A stretch of 64,000 bases of DNA from Enterocloster clostridioformis (GTDB lineage: Bacteria; Bacillota; Clostridia; Lachnospirales; Lachnospiraceae). The DNA lies in assembly GCF_020297485.1 (NCBI RefSeq), contig NZ_JAIWZC010000001.1, positions 1,054,001 through 1,118,000 of the forward strand, read 5' to 3'. The notes beneath the pieces were generated by a model. That model had not been told where the DNA came from and ran no database searches. It was given only the letters and a program-made list of their open reading frames with translations. Shown here in pieces: positions 1-8,192 of the stretch. Every line of letters begins with the position of its first letter. Position 1 is the stretch's first letter. Position numbers and translations under genes: made by a program.

Positions 1-1014
1 TCCGTCAAACAGGACCTGGAGTACCAGCCAAAGGATTACGGATAACCGTATTCTCCCCCTCAGACTCCCCTCTGCGTCCAGTATTTTCTCATCAAATACC
101 GGGTACAAAAAAAGCTGCCTGTGGTAAAATGGGTAGATAAGGCTTGCGGCCTGAAGCACCTGCCCCGTGGTATAGGGGTCGTCAAACCCGAAGGTGACGG
201 TGCACCTGCCTTTTCTGGGCCACAGATGTTTGAGGAGAAGTTTTGTCTGCCTGTAAAGGAGCCTTAAGGATGCCTGGTTCTTTTCATCCTCCAGCCAGAC
301 TTTCTTCTCCAGAACAAATTCCCTGATTCCTTTAAGCTTATCACAAATTTTCTCAAAAGAAAACTTAAGTTTTCCCAGTATATGTCTGATTGACCGGCTG
401 ATACGGGCTGCGATGCCTTTTATTTTTTCCATGACGCCGGACCCCTGTTTGTCAGGCTCAGGCCCTGTTTTATCTTCCTCTGCCCGGCTTTCCCTCCGGT
501 TGGTGTCCTGCCCTCCCACGTGTTCCCCATGGAATTGTGTGCCATGAGCCTGTTTCCCGCCGGACTGGCCGTCATTCGATTGTTTCTCCCGTGACCGGCC
601 GTCATCGGCCCGTCCATCCGTATCGGTCTTCCTGTGTTCCTCCTGAGCCTTCCTGTAATGCTCTTCATCCTGCTGGAGTTCCTCATACAGAGACTGTTCT
701 TCATCTCCCAGTATGGTCTCCAGACCGTCCTCCAAATCCCGGGCAGGATCCTTTTCCCCATTGTGCCACAGCCGGAAGCCCAGAACCTTGAGACTGCACG
801 CCATGCCTTCGCCTTCATAGACAGCCCCGAATACCAGAATATGGAAAAACCAGGTGGCGCAGACCGACAGCAGCAGCTGTCCGTGGTAATTTCCCTCTGC
901 CTTATACCTTACAGGTATGAACAGCACTGCCAGGAGAATGCCAAGCAGCAGCCCCAGGATGACCAGAAGAACAATACCCATTATCTTCAATATTACAAGC
1001 AGAATATGAATCAT
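1..1014 (-). CDS. DUF2953 domain membrane protein (3' end off the window)
   Basis: This frame stays open for 338 codons from an ATG at 1014 to the left edge, so the C-terminus lies outside the window. Residues 5-32 form one hydrophobic segment. A long charged, Gly/Gln/Glu-rich linker covers about residues 65-140. Further on comes a region ending in hydrophobic strands (about 250-338) of the kind found in DUF2953 proteins of spore formers, whose function is unknown to me. The ATG overlaps the stop of the preceding gene (ATGA), so the two are translationally coupled. In many Clostridia this family precedes the spore protein gene ytfJ/gerW; whether that holds here cannot be seen. The family call is from pattern recognition only. 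Confidence 0.7.
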   Translation of the reverse strand, partial: MIHILLVILKIMGIVLLVILGLLLGILLAVLFIPVRYKAEGNYHGQLLLSVCATWFFHILVFGAVYEGEGMACSLKVLGFRLWHNGEKDPARDLEDGLETILGDEEQSLYEELQQDEEHYRKAQEEHRKTDTDGRADDGRSREKQSNDGQSGGKQAHGTQFHGEHVGGQDTNRRESRAEEDKTGPEPDKQGSGVMEKIKGIAARISRSIRHILGKLKFSFEKICDKLKGIREFVLEKKVWLEDEKNQASLRLLYRQTKLLLKHLWPRKGRCTVTFGFDDPYTTGQVLQAASLIYPFYHRQLFLYPVFDEKILDAEGSLRGRIRLSVILWLVLQVLFDG

Positions 1015-1334
1015 CTTGCCTCCCCCAGGTACGACATATATGATTTCCAGTTAAAACCATCCGTATGCCGGTACATATCATCCACCATGGTGCGGACTAC
1101 CTCACATGCTTCCCCGTATCCCTGGGCCACGCCTAAAACCAGGAAATCCTCTGCCTTCCGTTCTTCCTCCGTCAGCAGCATCACAGGCCGTATGTCAAGT
1201 ATATGATTCCCACTCTGAGGAAGAGTAATCACATAGGTGTCCGGCATGAGCTTCCTTTCGCGGATTCCCATGAGGACCCTGGCCCGGTGCCGCCCGGCCC
1301 TGTCTCCCATATATAGGTGCTCCCACCAGCGCAT
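1011..1334 (-). CDS. Conserved-looking small protein, function unknown
   Basis: A 107-residue protein I do not recognise. The ATG has AGGGAG eight bases upstream, and the stop overlaps the start of the DUF2953 gene by four bases, which supports real translation. It is soluble-looking, with no signal peptide or membrane segment. The sequence is rich in Arg and Glu, with a hydrophobic central strand (YVITLPQSGNHILDI) and an acidic helix (LLTEEERKAEDFLVLG). The position suggests co-expression with the membrane protein downstream. Confidence 0.65.
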   Translation of the reverse strand: MRWWEHLYMGDRAGRHRARVLMGIRERKLMPDTYVITLPQSGNHILDIRPVMLLTEEERKAEDFLVLGVAQGYGEACEVVRTMVDDMYRHTDGFNWKSYMSYLGEAR

Positions 1335-1398
1335 TCATTCATCTCCCTCTGTCTGCGCGCCAGGCCATGTCTGAAACCCATTTCCGCCATAACGCGTC

Positions 1399-2739
1399 CT
1401 AATAATCTTCCAGGTCAAATATATCCTGTTCTATCAACATGCGTATAAGACGCATGGAAATCTCTTTTTCCTTACTGTCGGAACAGCTTCTGAGGCTTCC
1501 TTCCACATACAGACGCACTTCCTCCAGGGAATCGAAAAAGACTGGCAGCCTGGACAGAATCTTGGACATCACAGCCCTGACAAGGACCTTTGGTTTTCCC
1601 TCCCAGGCAGCTGACAGTTCTCCAAAGAAGCGCTCCAGCTTTCCGGCCATCAGTTCTTCATCCACCTTCTGGTCCGCCCTGTCTCCGGGACGCTCCAGGG
1701 ACATGAAGGAGCTGTCCGACATGAGCAGTTCTATCTTCCTGAGAATTTCCCCGTCCTCATCCCCGCCGTCTGCCGCGTTCTTAACCTCTGTCTCCAGACG
1801 CATCCACTGCTCAAAATAAGTCTCCTGCTTTCCCTCCAGCATGGACAGCTTATCTGTCAGCTCCCGGGGAATGGCCTTTACGGCCCCTTCCTCAAAAAGA
1901 GACTGAACCTCTGACAGGAGTTCTTTTAACAGGCTTTCCTCCGATACCTCCATCATGGCCCATTTTCTGGAAAGCATAAGCACATAAAGGTCATTTATCA
2001 AATCCATGAACAGCATCAGTTCCCCTGTGGTATCCATGAGAATCTGTCCTGCCCGCTCCATCTCGGCTGTCAGATGCCGGTATTCCTCTGCCGTGATAAC
2101 CTTAAAATCCGTCTTTTCAAATTCCCTGACAATGGAGTGAAGGTCCTCGTATCCTGTCTCCATATCCTCCGGCCGCACCAGCATGGCCTCGGACCGCAGG
2201 ATATACAGCATATCATCCAGGCTGGAGACTGGTCCGCCCTTATAGACAGACATCCCCTCCTCCACCATGGCAAAGAATTTATTCCTGGTAAGCCGTATGG
2301 GAAGCTGGCCTACCACGGACTGTACCCGTTCGTTGACAACCATTGGCTCATCTGTGTCCATAATATAAGCCATGATTTCCGCTGTCCATTCTTCCTCATC
2401 CGGCCGGACATTTCTGTTTCCCATGAGCTGGGGCTCAAAACGCCCTTCCAGACGGTTCAGAACGTACTCATACGCCTGAAAAACATCCGTATAAGCGGTA
2501 TTGGCCTCCATAGCCGAGGCAGTATCATCCCTCAGGCCATTCAACTCCTCCAGCTCCAGGCTTCCCTCCAGAAAATCCTTTAACAGACCGTGATACCGTT
2601 TGCTCAGTCTCTCCAGCCTGCTGCTTAAAAGGTCCCCTTCCAGGATTACCTCATAGTACATATAGTAATTCAGGGCCAGCCGCGTATATGCATAGTGGCA
2701 GGCCGCTGAAATCTGTTTCTTCCTTCGTCTTGATTTCAA
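1399..2739 (-). CDS. Conserved hypothetical helical protein, 446 aa
   Basis: The product is unrecognised. The start is a TTG at 2739 with GGAGG eight bases upstream; the ATG just upstream is in another frame. The protein looks almost entirely helical and acidic, without membrane segments or a signal peptide. Repeated Leu/Glu-rich stretches (for example LLSSRLERLSKRYHGLLKD near residue 38) suggest a helical-bundle or coiled-coil scaffold. It lies 62 bases behind cinA and 64 bases before the next small gene, so it is probably the distal part of the yicC-gmk-cinA transcript. No catalytic motif was seen. Confidence 0.65.
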   Translation of the reverse strand: MKSRRRKKQISAACHYAYTRLALNYYMYYEVILEGDLLSSRLERLSKRYHGLLKDFLEGSLELEELNGLRDDTASAMEANTAYTDVFQAYEYVLNRLEGRFEPQLMGNRNVRPDEEEWTAEIMAYIMDTDEPMVVNERVQSVVGQLPIRLTRNKFFAMVEEGMSVYKGGPVSSLDDMLYILRSEAMLVRPEDMETGYEDLHSIVREFEKTDFKVITAEEYRHLTAEMERAGQILMDTTGELMLFMDLINDLYVLMLSRKWAMMEVSEESLLKELLSEVQSLFEEGAVKAIPRELTDKLSMLEGKQETYFEQWMRLETEVKNAADGGDEDGEILRKIELLMSDSSFMSLERPGDRADQKVDEELMAGKLERFFGELSAAWEGKPKVLVRAVMSKILSRLPVFFDSLEEVRLYVEGSLRSCSDSKEKEISMRLIRMLIEQDIFDLEDY

Positions 2740-2801
2740 AATCCATTCCTCCCGGAACTTATTTTCACGTAATAAACAAGGCTGCTATATCCGCCTGATA
2801 T

Positions 2802-4046
2802 TTAACTCTTACCCAGTATGCAAAGGCGCGCCAGGTCCAGAGACTTCATCATGGCCTGTTCCCGCACCTTTTCACGGTTGCCCTTAAACTGGTATCTCCT
2901 GACGCAGGTCTTTCCCCTCAGGCAGCAGGCCATGTACACCAGACCAACAGGCTTTTCATCCGTACCGCCGTCAGGGCCCGCTATGCCGGTGGTGGCCACA
3001 CAGAGGTCAGTACCGCTGGCCTTCACTCCGCCCTCCGCCATCTCCCTGGCAGTCTCTTCACTGACAGCGCCCCAGGCTTTTAAGGTGTCCTCACGTACTC
3101 CCAGAAGGCGCATTTTGGCTTCATTTGAATATGTTACCATGCCTTCCATAAACACGTCGGATACTCCGGGCACATTCACCATTCTGGCCGCTATCATGCC
3201 TCCGGTACAGGACTCGGCAGTACACATGGTCAGATGATTCTGTTTCAACAAATCCGCCACTGCCATCTCAAGACTCACCTGCTCATCCGTGGTGAATACA
3301 GCTTCCTTAAAACGGTCTTTTATCTCCTTCTCCACAGGCGCAATGAGGGCCAGCCCCTCCTTTCGGCTTCCCGCCCTGGCAGTAATCCTTAAATGCACCT
3401 CCGCCGTCTTTGCGTAGGTGGCAATGGTGGGATTTGTCTGGGCGTCAATCAGGTCCAGAAGCATATCCTCTACCTGGCTTTCGCCGTATCCGCAGATTTT
3501 CACCATACTGGATACCAGCACCGCGTTCTGCTTTTGCTGAAGATAGGGGAACACCTGTCCGTTAAACATGGGGTACAGTTCATTGGGAGGTCCCGGAAGC
3601 AGGATAACGGTCTTGCCGTCCTTTTCCAGAATCAGGCCCGGAGCTATGCCGTTGGCATTGTCCAACACCACCGCTCCCCGGGGGACCGTGGCCATCTTCC
3701 AGTTGTTTTCCGGAATGTGCCTGTAAATATTATTCCTGAAGAATTCGGTCAGATGCTCTCTGGTATGGGCGTCCTCCTCCAAAGGCACGCCGAAGGCATC
3801 GGCACAGACCTCCTTTGTCAAATCATCCTCTGTTGGACCCAGGCCTCCTGTCAGTATGAGAATGTCAGAGCGTGAAAGTCCCTGGCGCACCACGGACATC
3901 ATCCTGTCATAATTATCCCCCACCGTGACCTGGAAAAACAGATCGAATCCAAGCATGGCGCATTTTTCCGCCAGGAATTGAGTGTTGCTGTTTACAATAT
4001 TTCCCATAAGAATTTCAGTTCCCACGGATATAAGTTCCACTGTCAT
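2802..4046 (-). CDS. cinA: CinA: competence/damage-inducible protein, NMN deamidase family
   Basis: Full-length two-domain CinA (414 aa). The N-terminal MoaB/MogA-like domain shows TGGLGPTEDD at about residues 66-75. The C-terminal domain (from about residue 250) shows the PncC signature with CTAESCTGGM and TTGIAGPDGGT. Known family activities are NMN deamidation to NaMN (pyridine nucleotide recycling) and, for the N-domain, ADP-ribose pyrophosphatase. The ATG lies two bases past the pgsA stop, with GGAGG nine bases upstream inside the end of pgsA. The pgsA-cinA neighbourhood is common in Firmicutes. Confidence 0.95.
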   Translation of the reverse strand: MTVELISVGTEILMGNIVNSNTQFLAEKCAMLGFDLFFQVTVGDNYDRMMSVVRQGLSRSDILILTGGLGPTEDDLTKEVCADAFGVPLEEDAHTREHLTEFFRNNIYRHIPENNWKMATVPRGAVVLDNANGIAPGLILEKDGKTVILLPGPPNELYPMFNGQVFPYLQQKQNAVLVSSMVKICGYGESQVEDMLLDLIDAQTNPTIATYAKTAEVHLRITARAGSRKEGLALIAPVEKEIKDRFKEAVFTTDEQVSLEMAVADLLKQNHLTMCTAESCTGGMIAARMVNVPGVSDVFMEGMVTYSNEAKMRLLGVREDTLKAWGAVSEETAREMAEGGVKASGTDLCVATTGIAGPDGGTDEKPVGLVYMACCLRGKTCVRRYQFKGNREKVREQAMMKSLDLARLCILGKS

Positions 4047-4047
4047 G

Positions 4048-4593
4048 CTACATGCCTCCCTCTGTCAGGATTTTGATATTCTTTGCCACATAATCCACCA
4101 GGGATATAATGGTCAGGGCAACTGCAATGACAACCACCATGTTGGTCACCAGCGTCAGAGCCGGAATATTGAATATCAGCAGGATGACAGCCGTCATCTG
4201 GAAGGTGGTCTTAAATTTGCCCCAGTAGCTGGCTGCAATGACCACGCCGTTGTCCGCCGCCACCAGACGGAATCCGCTGATGATGAATTCGCGGCTGATG
4301 ATGATGATGACAACCCAGGCAGGGAGCTGTCCCAGCTCAATCAGGCAAATCAGCGCGGAACAAACCAGCAGCTTGTCTGCCAGGGGGTCCATGAATTTAC
4401 CAAAGTTGGTCACCAGATTATACTTCCTGGCAATCTTGCCGTCAAACAGATCCGTGAGACTGGCCGCAATGAACAGCACATTTGCCACAATACGCATGGT
4501 ATAGTTATTGCCATGGTCGATCAGCAGGGCCGCAGCAAAAAACGGAATCAAACACACTCTTATAATCGTCAGTTTATTGGGCAGATTCATCAT
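4048..4593 (-). CDS. pgsA: CDP-diacylglycerol-glycerol-3-phosphate 3-phosphatidyltransferase
   Basis: Membrane enzyme that makes phosphatidylglycerol phosphate from CDP-diacylglycerol and glycerol-3-phosphate. The CDP-alcohol phosphotransferase signature is complete: D48, D51-G52, A55-R56, G65, D69, D73. Several hydrophobic segments follow, and the length (181 aa) is normal. Two ATGs in tandem begin the gene; the first (4593) is six bases behind AGGAG. The first 20 bases overlap the end of rimO, so translation is probably coupled. Confidence 0.95.
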   Translation of the reverse strand: MMNLPNKLTIIRVCLIPFFAAALLIDHGNNYTMRIVANVLFIAASLTDLFDGKIARKYNLVTNFGKFMDPLADKLLVCSALICLIELGQLPAWVVIIIISREFIISGFRLVAADNGVVIAASYWGKFKTTFQMTAVILLIFNIPALTLVTNMVVVIAVALTIISLVDYVAKNIKILTEGGM

Positions 4594-5929
4594 ACACCTC
4601 TCCTATCAAATCATATTCAGCGGCTCCTGTTACCTTGACCCTCACAAAGTCGCCTGACATCAGTTCCACATCCCCGTTCACAAATATCAGACCGTCCACA
4701 TTCGGCGCGTCCATGTAAGTCCGTCCCACATAGGCCGGCTCGTCCACCACCTTTCCTTCTATGAGGACCGTAAGCACCCTGCCTACCATGCTCTCACAGT
4801 GTTCAAACGCGATGTCCTGCTGCAGCTCCATGATCTCGTCCCTGCGCTCCTCCTTCACCTCCTCCGGCACCTGGTCGGGATAAGAGAAGGCCGGTGTGTC
4901 CTCCTCAGCGGAATAAGCAAATACTCCCAGACGCTCAAACTCCATCTCATTGACAAAGTCCATCAGTTCCTCATGATCACTCTCAGTCTCTCCCGGAAAG
5001 CCTGAAATCAGAGTGGTCCGGATGGCAATGTCCGGAATCTCCCGCCTGAGTTTTCCGATGCGCTCCATCAGTTCTTCCTTGTTGGTCCTGCGTCCCATAC
5101 GCTTAAGGATCCGGTCACTGGCATGCTGGATGGGTATATCCAGGTAGTTGCACACCTTTTCCTCTGTCCGGATGGTCTCTATGAGCTCATCCGTGATTTC
5201 CTCCGGATAACAGTACTGAATACGAATCCAGCAGATACCCGGAATCTTTGCCAGCTCCTTAAGAAGTCTCGGAAGACATTTCTCCCCATAAAGATCCTTG
5301 CCGTAAAGAGTGGTTTCCTGCGCCACCAGAATCAGCTCTTTCACCCCTGCCTCCGCCAGCTGCCCGGCCTCCGCCACCAGCTGCTCTATGGGGACGCTGC
5401 GGTAGGGGCCCCTTAAATAGGGGATGATACAATAAGTACATCGCTTGTCACAGCCTTCCGCGATTTTCAGAAAGGCGTAATGGCCGCCGGTGGTGACCAC
5501 CCGCCTGGCTTCCACCTGGGGAAGCTCGCTCAAATCGCGGAAACAGGAGAGGTGGATGCCTGAACTTCCCATGAGCACCTGCTCCAGCACCTTTGCCACC
5601 TCTTCATAGGAAGTGGTCCCAAGGATAGCATCCACCTCAGGTATCTCATCCAGAATTTCCTGCTTATATCTCTGGGCCAGACATCCAGCCACCAGAAGGG
5701 CCTTTAAGTTCCCCTCCTCCTTATACCGGGCCATTTCCAGGATGGTGTTGACGCTCTCCTCCTTGGCATCCCCGATAAAACAGCAGGTGTTGATCAGTAT
5801 TACATCTGCCTCTGTCTCGTCGTCCGTAAAAATGATGCCCTGTCCGTTTAACAGTCCCAGCATCTTCTCTGTATCCACCAGATTCTTGTCACATCCCAGG
5901 GATACGCAAAATAGCTTTATATTCTCCAT
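4574..5929 (-). CDS. rimO: Ribosomal protein S12 (Asp88) methylthiotransferase RimO
   Basis: Radical SAM methylthiotransferase that modifies the conserved aspartate of ribosomal protein S12. The N-terminal UPF0004 domain carries its three cluster cysteines (SLGC, NTCC, VAGC). The radical SAM motif CDKRCTYC follows, and a C-terminal TRAM-type domain ends the protein. I chose the ATG at 5929 (MENIKLF) because AGGAG stands about ten bases upstream; an in-frame ATG at 5953 lacks that. RimO rather than MiaB is supported by length and by a separate clear miaB at 41109-42617. Confidence 0.94.
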   Translation of the reverse strand: MENIKLFCVSLGCDKNLVDTEKMLGLLNGQGIIFTDDETEADVILINTCCFIGDAKEESVNTILEMARYKEEGNLKALLVAGCLAQRYKQEILDEIPEVDAILGTTSYEEVAKVLEQVLMGSSGIHLSCFRDLSELPQVEARRVVTTGGHYAFLKIAEGCDKRCTYCIIPYLRGPYRSVPIEQLVAEAGQLAEAGVKELILVAQETTLYGKDLYGEKCLPRLLKELAKIPGICWIRIQYCYPEEITDELIETIRTEEKVCNYLDIPIQHASDRILKRMGRRTNKEELMERIGKLRREIPDIAIRTTLISGFPGETESDHEELMDFVNEMEFERLGVFAYSAEEDTPAFSYPDQVPEEVKEERRDEIMELQQDIAFEHCESMVGRVLTVLIEGKVVDEPAYVGRTYMDAPNVDGLIFVNGDVELMSGDFVRVKVTGAAEYDLIGEVYDESAQ

Positions 5930-6025
5930 ATGAAAATAACTCCTAATGAACATTTAAGCCATCTCTGTCCGAGCAGCACCGGGAATGACCCAGAATGCTT
6001 CCCTGTACAGGAGACGGCTTATGAT

Positions 6026-6289
6026 TTATGCGTTCTGCTCTTCCTCTTCCGTTGTCTCTTCCTCCGGAAGGATTTTCACCTTCTGGTGATACAGTTCATC
6101 AATGGCAATGGACAGCGGCTTCTTTCCTGCCGCTCCGGCAACCATGGGGTCCTCCCCCGCGATGAGCTGTCTGGCGCGCCTGGACGCTGCAATGACGATG
6201 GAATAACGGCTCTGTACCACCGGCTGTTCTCCGGGCTCAATATCGCTGTTTACTACGTTGATTAAATCGGTGTATGATGGATGTAACAT
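6026..6289 (-). CDS. rpoZ: DNA-directed RNA polymerase omega subunit
   Basis: An 87-residue omega subunit that helps assemble and stabilise RNA polymerase. It shows the conserved core around SRYSIVIAASRRARQL, followed by the acidic tail typical of Clostridia (EETTEEEEQ). The ATG at 6289 has AAAGGGG eight bases upstream; a TTG 18 bases further out is a worse choice. The gmk-rpoZ order is the classic Firmicute arrangement. Confidence 0.93.
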   Translation of the reverse strand: MLHPSYTDLINVVNSDIEPGEQPVVQSRYSIVIAASRRARQLIAGEDPMVAGAAGKKPLSIAIDELYHQKVKILPEEETTEEEEQNA

Positions 6290-6333
6290 ATTACATTCCC
6301 CTTTCAAATTGTTATATGATTTTTGTAAATGGT

Positions 6334-6966
6334 TTACTGTCTGTCATCCAGGTGATAAAGCTCTTCCCGCATCCTGCTCAGGAAGTCCAAATGATAGCAG
6401 GTCTTACTGTGCTGCAGTGTGATAAGCTGGTGCATCTGCTCCACGCATGCATCAATCTCGTCGTTAATCAGCAGGTAATCATAGGCTTCCATGCCCGACG
6501 CCTCCTCAGCCGCACGGCGGAGCCTGGCATTTATGACCTCTATGGTCTCTGTTCCCCTGCCTACCAGACGGCGGCGAAGCTCCCCGGCACTGGGCGGTGT
6601 CACAAAAATCAGCAGCGCGTCGGGAAAACGCTTCTTCACCTTAAGGGCGCCCTGAATTTCAATCTCCAGAATCACGTCCTTTCCCTCTGCCATCTTCTTC
6701 TCCACATAATCCCTGGGCGTACCATAGTAATGGTTCACGTACTGAGCGTACTCCACCAGACGCCCGTCCTCTATCATCTGCTGAAAATATTCCCTGCTGA
6801 CGAAGAAATAATCCTCCCCGTCCTTTTCTCCTTCCCTGGGCTGCCTTGTGGTGGCGGATACGGACAATGCGTAATTGTCATACCGCTTTAGCAGCTCTTT
6901 CATGAGTGTTCCCTTTCCTGCTCCGGAGAATCCGGATACTACCACTAAAATTCCCTGCTGGTTCAT
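6334..6966 (-). CDS. gmk: Guanylate kinase
   Basis: Phosphorylates GMP to GDP with ATP. The P-loop GFSGAGKGT is at residues 12-20, followed by the GMP-binding region (TTRQPREGEKDGEDYFFV) and the lid segment. The start at 6966 (MNQQG) has AGGGAGAG six bases upstream; an in-frame ATG at 7017 would add 17 unlikely residues and overlap yicC. In Bacillus the remA/ylzA gene lies between yicC and gmk. Here the two genes are only 47 bases apart, so that gene is absent at this place. Confidence 0.96.
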   Translation of the reverse strand: MNQQGILVVVSGFSGAGKGTLMKELLKRYDNYALSVSATTRQPREGEKDGEDYFFVSREYFQQMIEDGRLVEYAQYVNHYYGTPRDYVEKKMAEGKDVILEIEIQGALKVKKRFPDALLIFVTPPSAGELRRRLVGRGTETIEVINARLRRAAEEASGMEAYDYLLINDEIDACVEQMHQLITLQHSKTCYHLDFLSRMREELYHLDDRQ

Positions 6967-7013
6967 GGTATGCTCTCCCTGACTTTTCAATGTACTTATT
7001 TGGATATTCTTAT

Positions 7014-7892
7014 TCATTCAATATTCTGTATCTGCTCCCTGACCTTCTCTATCTCGGTTTTAAGGGCAATGGCCTTGTCCGAGATGGAAAGGTCCGTGGA
7101 CTTGGAGAGGATGGTATTGGCCTCCCGGTTCATCTCCTGGGCAATGAAATCCAGCTTGCGTCCAACGCTCTCTCCGCTTAAAAGCCCGTTCCTGGTGTTG
7201 TGTATGTGGCTTCTGAGACGCACCGTCTCCTCATCCACACATATCTTATCCGCATAGATGGTAACTTCCGCCGCAATACGGCTCTCCTCCATGGCTGTGT
7301 TATTTAAGAGCTCCTTTACCTTGTCCTCCAGCCTGTTCCTGTACTCTGTTAAAATCTGCGGGGAACGCTCCTCGATAAAATCCACCAGCGTTTCCATATA
7401 ATCCAGCTTGCCTAAAAGGTCCTTCTTAAGATGTTCTCCCTCAATCTCCCTGGACTCCACAAATCTGACAGCGGCCTCCTTAAGGGCTTCCGAAAGGATT
7501 TCCCACAGATGCTCCTCGTCGTCCGGCACCTGCTCCATGGTAAGCACCTCGGGAAACTTGGCCAGGGCCGACACCTTCACATCGTTCTGGATACCGAACT
7601 CATCCGACATTTTATAAAAGTACTCCATATATTCAGCAGCCAGCGCCCGATTGTATTTAAGGCACATGTTGCCTGACCTGTAATCCTCGTAGTTGATGAA
7701 TAGATCCACTTTTCCCCTCTGGATATATTTCTTAAGGAGTGTCCGAATGGAAGCTTCAAAATAATTGAACTTCTTGGGCATCTTAATACTTAAATCCAGA
7801 TATCTGTGATTAACGGCCTTCATCTCGACAGAAATCTTGTACTCGTCCGTCACATTCTCGCATCTGCCGAAACCAGTCATGCTTTTTAACAT
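7014..7892 (-). CDS. yicC: YicC/YloC family endoribonuclease
   Basis: A 292-residue member of the YicC family, which opens with the conserved MLKSMTGFGR and carries the C-terminal DUF1732 region (about residues 205-292, GRKLDFIAQEMNREANTI). Recent work assigns endoribonuclease activity to the family. The ATG at 7892 is eight bases behind GAGAGG; the upstream in-frame start at 7922 lies too near the promoter. It heads the long minus-strand operon. Confidence 0.93.
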   Translation of the reverse strand: MLKSMTGFGRCENVTDEYKISVEMKAVNHRYLDLSIKMPKKFNYFEASIRTLLKKYIQRGKVDLFINYEDYRSGNMCLKYNRALAAEYMEYFYKMSDEFGIQNDVKVSALAKFPEVLTMEQVPDDEEHLWEILSEALKEAAVRFVESREIEGEHLKKDLLGKLDYMETLVDFIEERSPQILTEYRNRLEDKVKELLNNTAMEESRIAAEVTIYADKICVDEETVRLRSHIHNTRNGLLSGESVGRKLDFIAQEMNREANTILSKSTDLSISDKAIALKTEIEKVREQIQNIE

Positions 7893-7933
7893 AACGAATG
7901 CCTCTCTTTCGCTTTTATCCATAGTTAGTTAGT

Positions 7934-7962
7934 ATTATAATTCATCTGGGGAATCAAGTCAA
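7934..7962 (-). promoter_or_regulatory. SigA-type promoter of the yicC operon
   Basis: On the minus strand, TTGACT - 17 bases - TATAAT ends 42 bases before the yicC ATG. No comparable promoter was seen for the divergent rqcH. Confidence 0.75.
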
Positions 7963-8192
7963 CAAATTGTTCAACAAAGCAATTTTCGGGGTTACAGTTC
8001 AGCCGGCGGGAAAATTGGATGGACATCCGATAATGCAAGGCCTTTTCTATTCCTTCAAATTATGGTATTCTTATATTCAGCGGCCCCGGCGCCCGGACAT
8101 GCCCCGAAGAGAAGATCCTTCCGGTTCCTCCCCGTCCCCTATCCAAAGGGCATTTCCCGCGTTAATACAGGCCCGACAGGAGTGTATATCAT

